Below, piece after piece: positions 26,013 to 35,589 of a stretch of DNA of 64,000 bases (the stretch's first letter is position 1; every line of letters begins with the position of its first letter). The DNA is taken from assembly GCF_040219215.1 (NCBI RefSeq), contig NZ_JAVJSX010000007.1:62001-126000 (forward strand), written 5' to 3'. Under the pieces are notes generated by a model. The model saw only the letters and a list, made by a program, of their open reading frames with translations, ran no database searches and was not told where the DNA came from. This DNA comes from Thalassobaculum_A sp040219215 (GTDB taxonomy: Bacteria > Pseudomonadota > Alphaproteobacteria > Thalassobaculales > Thalassobaculaceae). A program made the position numbers and the translations under genes.

Positions 26013-27536
26013 TCAGCGTCCGGAGCCCGATCGTCCCGCTTGGTCGATCGCTTCGCGCACCATTCGGGCCGCCCAGGTCGCCCGTGCCCGCGGCAGCGAG
26101 GCAAACCCCACCAGCAATCCGTTGCGTTTGGCGGCCCCCCGGTAGAAACCGGACAGTGACGCCGGCGATACGCCGCGCGACCGCGCCGCCTCGACGACGG
26201 CCACATCGGACGAACCATCCACCAGATCCACCGTCAGGTTGATGCCGGTCTCCGGTCGCTCGACCCGCGCGCGTGCGCCGACGGCGGACTCCAGGGCATC
26301 GGCCAACGCGTCACGGCGGTCACGGTACAGGGTCCGCATCCGGCGCAGGTGCCCGGCCATATGGCCGTCGTCCAGGAACCGGGCCAGGATCACCTGGGCG
26401 TCCAACGCCGGCTGCCGGTCGAAGTGGCCGCGCAGCCGAACCAGCGTCTCGGCCAGGGGCGACGGCGCCACCACGAAACCGATGCGCAACGCGGGCGCCA
26501 GGGCTTTCGAGACCGTGCCGACATACAGCACCCGCCCGGCGCCATCGAGCGCCTTCAGCGGCGGGACCGGCCGGCCGCTGTAGCGGAACTCGCCGTCATA
26601 GTCGTCCTCCAGGATCCACGGCCCGTCGTCCCCCGACCCCGAACCACCGGCCCAGTCGACCAGCGCCCGGCGACGGGCGAGCGACAGGGTCACACCGAGC
26701 GGGAAATGATGGGTCGGCGTCACGGTCACCAACCGGGCATCGGGTGCCGATCGCCGCGCCGCCGCAACGTCCAGGCCCTCGCTGTCGACCGGCACCGCCA
26801 CCAACCGAGCCCCGGTCGCAGCCATCGGCCCGCGCAAGCCAGGATAGCAGGGCTCCTCCAGCACGACGGCGTCGCCGGGATCGAGCAGCGCGCGCGACAC
26901 CAGGTCGATGGCCTGCTGGGCGCCGGAAGTGACGATGACCGCATCGGGATCGAGCGACAGACCACGGAAGGCGCCGAGGTAGCGGGCCAATGCGTGGCGC
27001 AGCAACGGATGCCCCGCCGGATCGCCGTAACCGAAGTCGGTCGCTGGGGTCTCCCGCCAGAACCGTCCGGCGAGGCGGGCCCAGACCCGGCCCGGAAACG
27101 CGTCGAGGCCCGGTCGGCCGGGTTGCAGCGGCTCGGGAATCGAGGCGGAGCCCGATCCTCCGGTTCCGACCCGCTCGCCCAGCATGATCCGCGCGGCTGC
27201 CGACAACCGGACCGGCGGCGCCATCGCCGGGGTCGATCGTGTTGCAACCGGAATATTGGGCGTCAGATCGGGAAGATCGCGTGCGACCCGGGTCCCGCCG
27301 CCGCGCCGGCCCTCGACATAGCCTTCGGCGGCCAGCCGCTCATAGGCCAGGCTGACGGTGTTGCGTGCCACCACCATCTGCTCCGCCAGGCTGCGGGTCG
27401 ACGGCAGTCGGGCACCGGGCCCGAGACGGCCGTCGGCGATCGCCCGCCGGAAGAACGCCGCTATCTGCTCCTGCATCGGCGCGGCTTCGCTGCGGTCGAC
27501 TTGGAACACGCTCCAGACCGGCAAGGCATCTGCCAT
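26013..27536 (-). CDS. MocR-type regulator (GntR winged helix fused to PLP aminotransferase fold)
   Basis: This 507-residue protein has an N-terminal GntR domain (about 15-85, with LPSTRSLAEQMVVARNTVSLAY). After a linker follows a class I aminotransferase domain with TSGAQQAIDLV, LEDDYDGEFRYSG and the PLP lysine in GTVSKALAPALRIGF. Such MocR/PdxR proteins sense PLP-linked ligands and usually regulate a neighbouring divergent gene, here the PaiB-like gene. It converges with ihfB, only six bases apart. Two direct repeats in the divergent gap, one overlapping its ribosome-binding site, suggest autoregulation. Confidence 0.92.
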   Translation of the reverse strand: MADALPVWSVFQVDRSEAAPMQEQIAAFFRRAIADGRLGPGARLPSTRSLAEQMVVARNTVSLAYERLAAEGYVEGRRGGGTRVARDLPDLTPNIPVATRSTPAMAPPVRLSAAARIMLGERVGTGGSGSASIPEPLQPGRPGLDAFPGRVWARLAGRFWRETPATDFGYGDPAGHPLLRHALARYLGAFRGLSLDPDAVIVTSGAQQAIDLVSRALLDPGDAVVLEEPCYPGLRGPMAATGARLVAVPVDSEGLDVAAARRSAPDARLVTVTPTHHFPLGVTLSLARRRALVDWAGGSGSGDDGPWILEDDYDGEFRYSGRPVPPLKALDGAGRVLYVGTVSKALAPALRIGFVVAPSPLAETLVRLRGHFDRQPALDAQVILARFLDDGHMAGHLRRMRTLYRDRRDALADALESAVGARARVERPETGINLTVDLVDGSSDVAVVEAARSRGVSPASLSGFYRGAAKRNGLLVGFASLPRARATWAARMVREAIDQAGRSGSGR

Positions 27537-27539
27537 CTC

Positions 27540-27577
27540 TTGGCCCCATGAATGAAACGACTTTGGCCCTCATGATA
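27540..27577. promoter_or_regulatory. Direct repeats in the mocR/paiB-like divergent region
   Basis: TTGGCCC followed by an ATGA-type tail occurs at 27540-27551 and again at 27563-27575, 23 bp apart and in the same orientation; ACGAC follows both copies. The first lies over the ribosome-binding site of the mocR gene. Paired direct repeats spaced by about two helical turns are the usual MocR target layout. Confidence 0.55.
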
Positions 27578-27631
27578 CGACCAACATCGGCGTAAGCGAA
27601 CCCCTGTTCTGCCGCCCCGTTGGAGCCAACC

Positions 27632-28276
27632 ATGTACATTCCGCCCGCCTTCAGGCTTGCCGATCACGCCGCCGCCCTGGAGGTCATGCGCGAGCATCCG
27701 TTTGCCCTGCTGATCGCGGCCACCGGTGCGGGCTCAGTGGAAATCGCGCACCTGCCGATCCTGGTGGACGCAGACGGCGAGGCCCTGGAGCTGCGCGGTC
27801 ACGTCGCCAAGGCCAACCCGATGGCCCGGCTGATCGCCGAATCGTCCACCGAAGCGCCGGTGCGGGCGACCGTGGTGTTCACCGGGCCGAACGCCTATGT
27901 CTCGCCGGACTGGTATGTCACGGAGAATCAGGTGCCGACCTGGAATTATCTGGCGGTCCACGCCGCCGGCCCGCTGACCGAGGTCGACGACGGCGAGGCG
28001 GTCGTGGCGCTGCTGGCCGACCTGTCGGCCGAGCATGAGGCGGCACTGTTGCCGAAGCGTCCCTGGACCATGGACAAGATGATCCCGGGCACCGTCGATC
28101 GGATGCGCAAGGGCATCACCGCCTTCCGGATCGCGGTCGACCAGTTCGAGACCAAGGCCAAGCTGTCGCAGAACAAGAACGCCGCCGATCGCGGCGGGGT
28201 GGTGGCGGCGCTCCAGGCGCTCGACCGGCCGGGTACGTTAGCGACGGCCGGCTGGATGCAGCGACTGGCGGAGTAA
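27632..28276 (+). CDS. PaiB-like FMN-binding split-barrel protein (negative transcriptional regulator family)
   Basis: This 214-residue protein opens MYIPPAFRLADHAAALEVMR and contains ISPDWY-type sequence (YVSPDWYVTENQVPTWNY), a hallmark of the PaiB family. The fold binds FMN or haem-like ligands. In Bacillus PaiB is linked to regulation of degradative enzymes and sporulation; in proteobacteria the role is unclear. ATG 27632 has TGGAG upstream; a start 12 bases earlier is possible. It is divergent from the MocR gene, a common pairing. Confidence 0.85.
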   Translation: MYIPPAFRLADHAAALEVMREHPFALLIAATGAGSVEIAHLPILVDADGEALELRGHVAKANPMARLIAESSTEAPVRATVVFTGPNAYVSPDWYVTENQVPTWNYLAVHAAGPLTEVDDGEAVVALLADLSAEHEAALLPKRPWTMDKMIPGTVDRMRKGITAFRIAVDQFETKAKLSQNKNAADRGGVVAALQALDRPGTLATAGWMQRLAE

Positions 28277-28340
28277 CGTTGAGATCCTTTCCGGTATTGT
28301 GAACCGGACACCCCGGCGCTCCAGCAATCCGAAGGCTGCC

Positions 28341-28748
28341 ATGAATCTCCTGGTCAACATCGACGTCGACGACCTTCCAGCCGCCGAACGGTTCTATGTC
28401 GAGGCTTTCGCCCTGCGGGTCGGTCGTCGGCTCGGATCGGACGTCGTCGAACTGCTCGGCCTGGGTGCGCCGATCTACCTTCTGCGAAAACCGGCCGGGA
28501 GCACGCCGTTCAAGGGGGCGCACCAGACGCGCGACTACGCCCGGCACTGGACCCCTGTCCACCTCGACCTGGTGGTGGACGATGTCGATGCCACGGTGTC
28601 CCGTGCCGTTGCCGCCGGGGCGGTGCTGGAATCGCCGGCGCACAGCTACGAATGGGGGCGCGCCGCCGGTCTCGCGGATCCATGGGGAAATGGTTTCTGC
28701 GTGCTGCAGTTCCTGGGCCGCGGCTACGACGCGCTGGTCGACGCTTAG
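28341..28748 (+). CDS. VOC family (glyoxalase/bleomycin resistance fold) protein
   Basis: This 135-residue protein has one vicinal-oxygen-chelate domain: NIDVDDLPAAERFYVEAFAL at the start, HLDLVVDDVDATVSRAVAAG in the middle and ADPWGNGFCVLQF near the end. His, Asp and Glu positions fit metal binding, but the substrate is unknown. GAAGG lies eight bases before ATG 28341, so the in-frame ATG-like extension upstream is rejected. No clear operon partner is present. Confidence 0.85.
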   Translation: MNLLVNIDVDDLPAAERFYVEAFALRVGRRLGSDVVELLGLGAPIYLLRKPAGSTPFKGAHQTRDYARHWTPVHLDLVVDDVDATVSRAVAAGAVLESPAHSYEWGRAAGLADPWGNGFCVLQFLGRGYDALVDA

Positions 28749-28843
28749 CGCCCGCATCGGTCAAGCCGCAGCCTTCTCCCCGGTGCCCTCACTGGCTAGG
28801 ATGCCGCCTTCGGGCCACCGGCGCTGCGCCAGAAAGACCGCGA

Positions 28844-29593
28844 ATGAGCAACGGCAAGAAGCTTGGTGATCGGGTCGGTCTTGCGGCCCGGGACGTTCAG
28901 TCGACCGGCGATCTGTACGATCTGTTCCTGTCACGAAATGACCGCGGCATTCACAAATGGCATCACTATTTCGATGTCTACACGCGTCATTTGGGCCGGT
29001 TCCGCGGCACGGCGTTCCGGGTTCTGGAGATCGGCGTGAGCAAGGGCGGGTCGCTGTCCCTGTGGTCCGAGTTTTTCGGCCCCGAAGCCAGGATCGTTGG
29101 TGTCGACGTCGACCCGCAGACGCTGGCGTTCGACGGCGGCTGGGCGAACGTCACCGTCCGCATCGGCGATCAGGCCGACCCGGAGTTCCTGGCGCGGCTG
29201 GATGACGAGTTTGGGCCGTTCGACGTCGTGATCGACGATGGCGGGCACACCGCCCGTCAGCAGATCAACAGCTTCAACCTGCTGTACCCGCGCATGACCG
29301 AGCGTGGCGTCTACATCTGCGAGGACACCCATACGAGCTATTGGGCGCGGTTCGCCGACGCCGGCCCGGGGGTGACGATGATCGAGCACGCGAAGAAGAT
29401 GATCGATCATCTGCACGAACCCTATCGAGGCGGAGACAAGGCTTTTGACCGGTTCGGCATCCGACCGACGGACCGCGAGGGCAACCTGCAGGTTACGCGC
29501 TTCGCCGCCGAGACGTTCTCCGTCCTGTTCTACGATTCGATGATCGTCTTTGAACGGCGACCGCGCGCGGAGCCTTTCCGGGAGATCCGGTAG
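28844..29593 (+). CDS. Class I SAM-dependent methyltransferase (tandem copy 1)
   Basis: This 249-residue protein has the SAM-binding segment VLEIGVSKGGSLSLWSEFFG, an acidic end of strand 2 (IVGVDVDP) and VVIDDGGHTARQQ. These features resemble MycE/TylE-type sugar O-methyltransferases and cephalosporin hydroxylase-like proteins; the ICEDTHTSYW block supports this. The start ATG 28844 (MSNGKKLGDRVGLAAR) aligns exactly with the start of copy 2. The substrate could be a surface sugar or a small metabolite; nothing nearby settles it. Confidence 0.8.
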   Translation: MSNGKKLGDRVGLAARDVQSTGDLYDLFLSRNDRGIHKWHHYFDVYTRHLGRFRGTAFRVLEIGVSKGGSLSLWSEFFGPEARIVGVDVDPQTLAFDGGWANVTVRIGDQADPEFLARLDDEFGPFDVVIDDGGHTARQQINSFNLLYPRMTERGVYICEDTHTSYWARFADAGPGVTMIEHAKKMIDHLHEPYRGGDKAFDRFGIRPTDREGNLQVTRFAAETFSVLFYDSMIVFERRPRAEPFREIR

Positions 29594-29718
29594 CGACCGA
29601 ACTCTTCTCGCCGGCGCTGTCCAAGTGTCAGCGCCGGCATCGACTTTTCCCAAACGGTGTCGTTGTCTAGGATGCCGGCCGCGCGCGCAGGGCCCGCATT
29701 GCACCGGGAAACATCGGA

Positions 29719-30468
29719 ATGAGTGACGACAAGAAGCTTGGTGACCGGGTCCGGATTCCGGCACGCGCCACTCAGTCCAGCGGCGATCTATACGACCGCT
29801 TTCTGTCGTCCGACGATCGCGGGATCTTCAAATGGCACCATTATTTCGACATCTATGAGCGCCATCTTGCCCGGTTTCGTGGATCGCCGGTCCGCATCCT
29901 GGAGATCGGTGTGAAGAACGGCGGCTCCCTGTCCCTGTGGTCGGAGTACTTCGGCGAGGCGGCAACGATCGTGGGACTGGATATCCAGCCGCGCTCGATG
30001 GTCCACGACGGCATGCGGCCGAACGTTTCCGTGCGCATCGGCGACCAGGCTGACCCGCAGTTCCTGCGCAAGGTCGAGGAAGAGTTCGGACCGTTCGAGG
30101 TGGTAATCGACGACGGCGGGCATTCCGCCCGCCAGCAGATCAACAGTTTCAATTTCCTGTATCCGCGCATGACGGCCCACGGCATCTACATCTGCGAAGA
30201 CACCCACACGAGCTATTGGCCCCGGTACGCCGACGCCGGGCCCGGCGTCACGATGATCGAGCATACCAAGAAGCTGGTGGACCACCTGCACGAGCCGTAT
30301 TTCGACGAAGGCAAGTCCATGCAGCGTTTCAGCATCGGTCCCGAGCAGCGCTCCGGCGATCTTCTGGCAACCCGGTTCGCCGCCGAGACGTTCTCGGTTC
30401 AGTTCTACGACTCGATCGTGGTGTTCGAGCGACGGCCGCGGTCGGAGCCGTACCGCGAGCAGCGCTGA
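29719..30468 (+). CDS. Class I SAM-dependent methyltransferase (tandem copy 2)
   Basis: This protein is also 249 residues long and closely similar to copy 1 from end to end, with ILEIGVKNGGSLSLWSEYFG, IVGLDIQP, VVIDDGGHSARQQ and ICEDTHTSYW. The pair clearly arose by tandem duplication. The upstream regions share CTAGGATGCCG at about the same distance from the start (29667-29677 here, 28796-28806 in copy 1), so the promoter was duplicated too. Divergence in the loop regions may mean different acceptors. Confidence 0.8.
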   Translation: MSDDKKLGDRVRIPARATQSSGDLYDRFLSSDDRGIFKWHHYFDIYERHLARFRGSPVRILEIGVKNGGSLSLWSEYFGEAATIVGLDIQPRSMVHDGMRPNVSVRIGDQADPQFLRKVEEEFGPFEVVIDDGGHSARQQINSFNFLYPRMTAHGIYICEDTHTSYWPRYADAGPGVTMIEHTKKLVDHLHEPYFDEGKSMQRFSIGPEQRSGDLLATRFAAETFSVQFYDSIVVFERRPRSEPYREQR

Positions 30469-30621
30469 CACCGCAGCCGGGAGTGCACTGGAGAATCCGC
30501 TGAGGGTGACCATCTGATGGGGTATCGGCGGCGTGGCCCGGCGTTGTTCGGCGGCCGATGCGCCGATATGCTGCCGGCAACCGGATCTGGCGGCATCCGA
30601 ACCACTTGAGGAGACGGCATC

Positions 30622-30999
30622 ATGGCTCGACGCAACTGGGCGGTGCGACTGGCGTCCTTCATCGTGGTGTTCCCGATCACCGTACTGGTGGTCCTGTTCG
30701 CGATCTCCAACCTGCATCCGGTTCCGATCCAGTTCTGGCCGCTGCCCGGCGAGGTCGAGGTCTCGCTGTCGCTGATCGTTCTGCCCGCTATGGGGCTGGG
30801 CCTGCTGGTCGGCGAAGTGATTGCCTGGGCCGGCGAATTGGGGCACAAGCGCCGCGCGGAGCGCGCTGAGAAGCGGGCCGACGACCTGGAGCGCGAAATC
30901 GCCGTCATGCGCATCCGCGAGGAAGAGCTGCGGGCTCGCGCCGTGCCGGCGGAGCGGCGCCCGGCCCTGGTCGACCGGCGTCCCGGAAAGGCCGCATGA
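30622..30999 (+). CDS. lapA: LapA (DUF1049) family inner-membrane protein
   Basis: This 125-residue protein has two predicted membrane segments (about residues 9-30 and 47-70) separated by the family-typical ISNLHPVPIQFWPLPGEVE. A charged, coiled-coil-like C-terminal region follows (RRAERAEKRADDLEREIAVM). LapA-type proteins act in control of lipopolysaccharide assembly. GAGGAGA precedes ATG 30622. Its stop overlaps the pyrF start by four bases. Confidence 0.85.
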   Translation: MARRNWAVRLASFIVVFPITVLVVLFAISNLHPVPIQFWPLPGEVEVSLSLIVLPAMGLGLLVGEVIAWAGELGHKRRAERAEKRADDLEREIAVMRIREEELRARAVPAERRPALVDRRPGKAA

Positions 31000-31724
31000 C
31001 CCACAGCCCCGTCCAACCGAAAGACCGCATCCTTGTCGGCATCGACACCCCGGATCGCGGCGTCGCGATCGGCCTTGCCGAACGGCTGAGCGACTCCGTC
31101 GGCGGCATCAAGCTCGGCCTGGAGTTCTACAACGCCCAGGGCCCCGAGGGTATTCGCGCGGTGGCCGGCGCGATCCCGCTGTTCCTGGACCTTAAGTACC
31201 ACGACATCCCGAACACGGTGGCCGGTGCCGTGCGCTCGGCGGTTGCCGCCTGCCAACCGCGGATTCTGAACATCCACGCCTCCGGCGGTACCGCCATGAT
31301 GAAGGCGGCCGTCGCCGCCAACCACGAGACCGCCCAGGCGAACGGCATCGAGCGTCCCAAGCTGATCGCCGTCACCGTGCTGACCAGCCTGGACGATGAA
31401 GACCTGGACGCCGTCGGCCAGCACGGGCCCGCGGCCGAGCAGGCGCTGCGCCTGGCCCGACTGGCCCAGGACGCGGGCTGCGACGGTGTGGTGTGCTCGC
31501 CGCTGGAGATTGCCGCCATCCGCGCCGCCTGTGGACCGGACTTCCTGCTGATCGTCCCCGGCATCCGGCCGGCCGGCAGCGTTGGCGACGACCAGAAGCG
31601 CACGATGACCGCCGGAGCCGCGGTTGCCGCCGGCGCCGACTACGTGGTGATCGGCCGTCCGATCACCCAGGCCGCCGATCCGGTGGCCGCCGCCCGGGCG
31701 ATGGCGGCCGAGATCGCGGCATGA
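30996..31724 (+). CDS. pyrF: Orotidine 5'-phosphate decarboxylase
   Basis: This 242-residue TIM-barrel enzyme makes UMP from OMP. The catalytic motif DLKYHDIPNT is at 65-74 (Lys67, Asp70) and the phosphate-binding end is VPGIRPAGS...GADYVVIGRPIT. Length is normal. It overlaps lapA and trpF by four bases each, showing one transcription unit that joins pyrimidine and tryptophan synthesis. Confidence 0.96.
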   Translation: MTHSPVQPKDRILVGIDTPDRGVAIGLAERLSDSVGGIKLGLEFYNAQGPEGIRAVAGAIPLFLDLKYHDIPNTVAGAVRSAVAACQPRILNIHASGGTAMMKAAVAANHETAQANGIERPKLIAVTVLTSLDDEDLDAVGQHGPAAEQALRLARLAQDAGCDGVVCSPLEIAAIRAACGPDFLLIVPGIRPAGSVGDDQKRTMTAGAAVAAGADYVVIGRPITQAADPVAAARAMAAEIAA

Positions 31725-32419
31725 CCGCGATCCAGGTCAAGATCTGCGGCATCAACGATCCGGTGGCCGCCCGCACGGCGGCTGAAGCCGGCGTCGACAT
31801 GATCGGCTTCGTGTTCTATCCGCCCAGCCCGCGCGCGGTGACACCGCAGCGCGCCGTCGAACTGGCGCGCGAGTTGCCCGCCGGTGTGATCCGGGTGGCT
31901 CTGCTGGTCGACGCCGACGACACGCTGGTCGATGCCGTGGTCGCGACCGGCGTGGTCGATCTGTTGCAGCTGCACGGCCGCGAAACCCCACAGCGAGTTT
32001 CCGCAATAAAGGCCCGGACCGGCCTGCCCGTCATGAAGGTGCTGGCGGTGGCGGTCCCCGCCGATATCGAGGCTGCCCGCGCGTTCGACGGCATCGCCGA
32101 CCGCATCCTGTTCGACGCCAAGCCACCGAAGGACCTGAAAGGCGCCTTGCCGGGCGGCAACGGACTCAGCTTCGACTGGCACCTGCTGGATGGCCTGGCG
32201 CTCGACACGCCCTGGACGCTGTCCGGCGGATTGGACGCCGGGAACGTTGCGGCGGCTATCCGCCTGACCGGTACCGCGTCGGTCGATGCCTCTTCCGGGA
32301 TCGAGGATCGGCCCGGTGTGAAGAATCCCGACAAGATCCGGGCGTTCGTCGCCGCGGCCAGGGCCGCCGGCGCCAACGACGGCCGTCCGGGCCTTGCGCC
32401 GTCCGGCGCCCGGCCTTAA
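31721..32419 (+). CDS. trpF: Phosphoribosylanthranilate isomerase
   Basis: This is a 232-residue TIM-barrel enzyme of tryptophan synthesis. It begins TAIQVKICGINDP, the classical KICG motif with catalytic Cys, and has the catalytic Asp region near DRILFDAK. LSGGLDAGNV forms the phosphate site. The start at ATG 31721 overlaps the pyrF stop; a longer in-frame extension is a shadow inside pyrF. Confidence 0.95.
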   Translation: MTAIQVKICGINDPVAARTAAEAGVDMIGFVFYPPSPRAVTPQRAVELARELPAGVIRVALLVDADDTLVDAVVATGVVDLLQLHGRETPQRVSAIKARTGLPVMKVLAVAVPADIEAARAFDGIADRILFDAKPPKDLKGALPGGNGLSFDWHLLDGLALDTPWTLSGGLDAGNVAAAIRLTGTASVDASSGIEDRPGVKNPDKIRAFVAAARAAGANDGRPGLAPSGARP

Positions 32420-32459
32420 GACCGGGACGGTATGCAGTTCGCGCGAAACGAGGTCTGAC

Positions 32460-33685
<1,226 letters not shown>

Positions 33686-33689
<4 letters not shown>

Positions 33690-34534
33690 GTGCGGCCATG
33701 ACCGCCGGGGTCTCCCGCATCGACGCCCGTTTCGCCGCCCTGAAGGCCGAAGGCCGGGCCGCGCTGGGCGTGTTCGTCAGCGCCGGCGATCCGGATGCCG
33801 AGACCGGGCTTGCGATCCTGAAGGGCCTGCCCGGCGCCGGCGCCGACATGATCGAGTTCGGCATGCCGTTCACCGACCCGATGGCCGACGGCCCGGCGAT
33901 CCAGGAGTCCAGTCAGCGCGCCCTGAAGGCCGGTATGACATTGAGCGGTGTGCTCGACATGGTGCGGGCGTTCCGTACCGGCGACCAGGACACCCCGATG
34001 ATCCTGATGGGTTACTACAACCCGATCTACAGCTATGGGGTCGAGCGGTTCATCGCCGATGCACTGGCTGCCGGGGTCGACGGGCTGATCGTCGTCGACC
34101 TGCCCCCCGAGGAAGACGGCGAACTGTGCCTGCCGGCGCTCTCCAAGGGCCTTGGGTTCATCCGGCTGGCCACCCCGACGACCGACGATGTCAGGCTGCC
34201 GGCGGTGCTGAAGAATACCGCCGGATTCGTCTACTACGTCTCGATCACCGGTATCACCGGCTCCGCGGCGGTGCCCACCGACATGGTCAACAAGTCGGTC
34301 GAGCGCCTGAAGCGGCACACCGACCTGCCGGTCTGCGTCGGTTTCGGCATCACCACGCCGGAACAGGCGGCCGGGATCGCCCGCTGCGCCGACGGTGCCG
34401 TCGTCGGCACGGCGGTGGTCAAGGCCCTGAAGGCGTCCCTGGATGCCGACGGCAAGGCGACCGCAACTACGGTGCCGGCCACGCTCGACTTCGTGCGCGG
34501 GCTCGCCGAGGGCGTGCGGGGAGCCCGCCGCTGA
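33686..34534 (+). CDS. trpA: Tryptophan synthase alpha chain
   Basis: This TIM-barrel subunit cleaves indole-3-glycerol phosphate and channels indole to TrpB. Visible motifs are IEFGMPFTDPMADGP (catalytic Glu and Asp) and GFGITTPEQA with the phosphate site. I chose GTG 33686, which overlaps the trpB stop (282 residues); ATG 33698 is an equally reasonable start, four residues shorter. Confidence 0.95.
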
Positions 34535-34562
34535 TCTGCCGCCGCCGAAAGGAAGGCTGACG

Positions 34563-35540
34563 ATGAACTGGATCACCAACTCGGTCCTGCCGAAGATCCA
34601 GGCGCTGGTGCGCCGCGAGGTGCCGGACAATCTCTGGCACAAATGCGTGGCGTGCGGGCAGATGATCTTCCACCGCGACCTGGAGCAGAACCTGCACGTC
34701 TGCCCCGAATGCGGGCATCACCTGCGGATCGGCCCGATCGACCGGTTGAAGATGGTGTTCGACGACGGCAAGTACGACACCATCCAGCTGCCGAAGCCGG
34801 CGCTCGACCCGCTGAAGTTCCGCGATCAGAAGCGATACACCGACCGGCTGCGCGAGGCCCAGGCCAAGACCGGGCGGAGCGACGCCATGGTGGTCGCCCA
34901 CGGAACCATCGGCGGTACGCCGGCTGTGGCGGCGGTCTTCGATTTCGGCTTCATGGGCGGCTCGATGGGCACCGGCGTCGGCGACGCCCTGGTCCGCGCC
35001 GCCAAGCTGGCCGAGACGCAGAATGCCGGCTTGCTGGTGTTTCCGTCGTCCGGCGGCGCCCGCATGCAGGAAGGCATCCTGTCGCTGATGCAGATGCCGC
35101 GCACCGTGGCGGCGGTCGACCGGGTCAAGGAACGCGGCCTACCGTTCATCGTGGTGCTGACCGACCCGACCACCGGCGGCGTGACCGCATCCTTCGCCAT
35201 GTTGGGTGACATCCACCTGGCGGAACCGGGCTCGATCATTGGCTTTGCCGGCCAACGGGTCATCCAGGAGACCATCCGCGAGCAGCTGCCCGACGGCTTT
35301 CAGCGGGCCGAATACCTGCTGGAGCACGGCATGGTCGACGCGGTGGTGCACCGCAAGGATCTGAAGGCGACCCTGGGGCGGATCCTGGCCCTGCTGCTGC
35401 GGCCCCGCCCGACGGCGCAGATCGTGGCGCTGCCGCAGCCCGATGTCGACATCCCCGGCAAGGCGCCGGCGGCCAAGGACGGCGGGAAAGCGACGATCCA
35501 GGTCGCCGATACGCGCACCCCCACCGGCGAGTCCGACTAG
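34563..35540 (+). CDS. accD: Acetyl-CoA carboxylase carboxyltransferase subunit beta
   Basis: This 325-residue subunit carries an N-terminal zinc ribbon (Cys28, Cys31, Cys47, Cys50) and the carboxyltransferase crotonase-like domain, with SSGGARMQEGILSLMQM and TDPTTGGVTASFAMLGD. It works with AccA to make malonyl-CoA. GAAAGGAAGG precedes ATG 34563. The tail beyond about residue 290 is Pro/Ala-rich and variable. Linkage to folC is conserved across bacteria. Confidence 0.96.
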   Translation: MNWITNSVLPKIQALVRREVPDNLWHKCVACGQMIFHRDLEQNLHVCPECGHHLRIGPIDRLKMVFDDGKYDTIQLPKPALDPLKFRDQKRYTDRLREAQAKTGRSDAMVVAHGTIGGTPAVAAVFDFGFMGGSMGTGVGDALVRAAKLAETQNAGLLVFPSSGGARMQEGILSLMQMPRTVAAVDRVKERGLPFIVVLTDPTTGGVTASFAMLGDIHLAEPGSIIGFAGQRVIQETIREQLPDGFQRAEYLLEHGMVDAVVHRKDLKATLGRILALLLRPRPTAQIVALPQPDVDIPGKAPAAKDGGKATIQVADTRTPTGESD

Positions 35541-35589
35541 AGTCCGCCCCATCGCCGGCCCGCGCCGGCCCAGACCGGAGGATGCTCCG

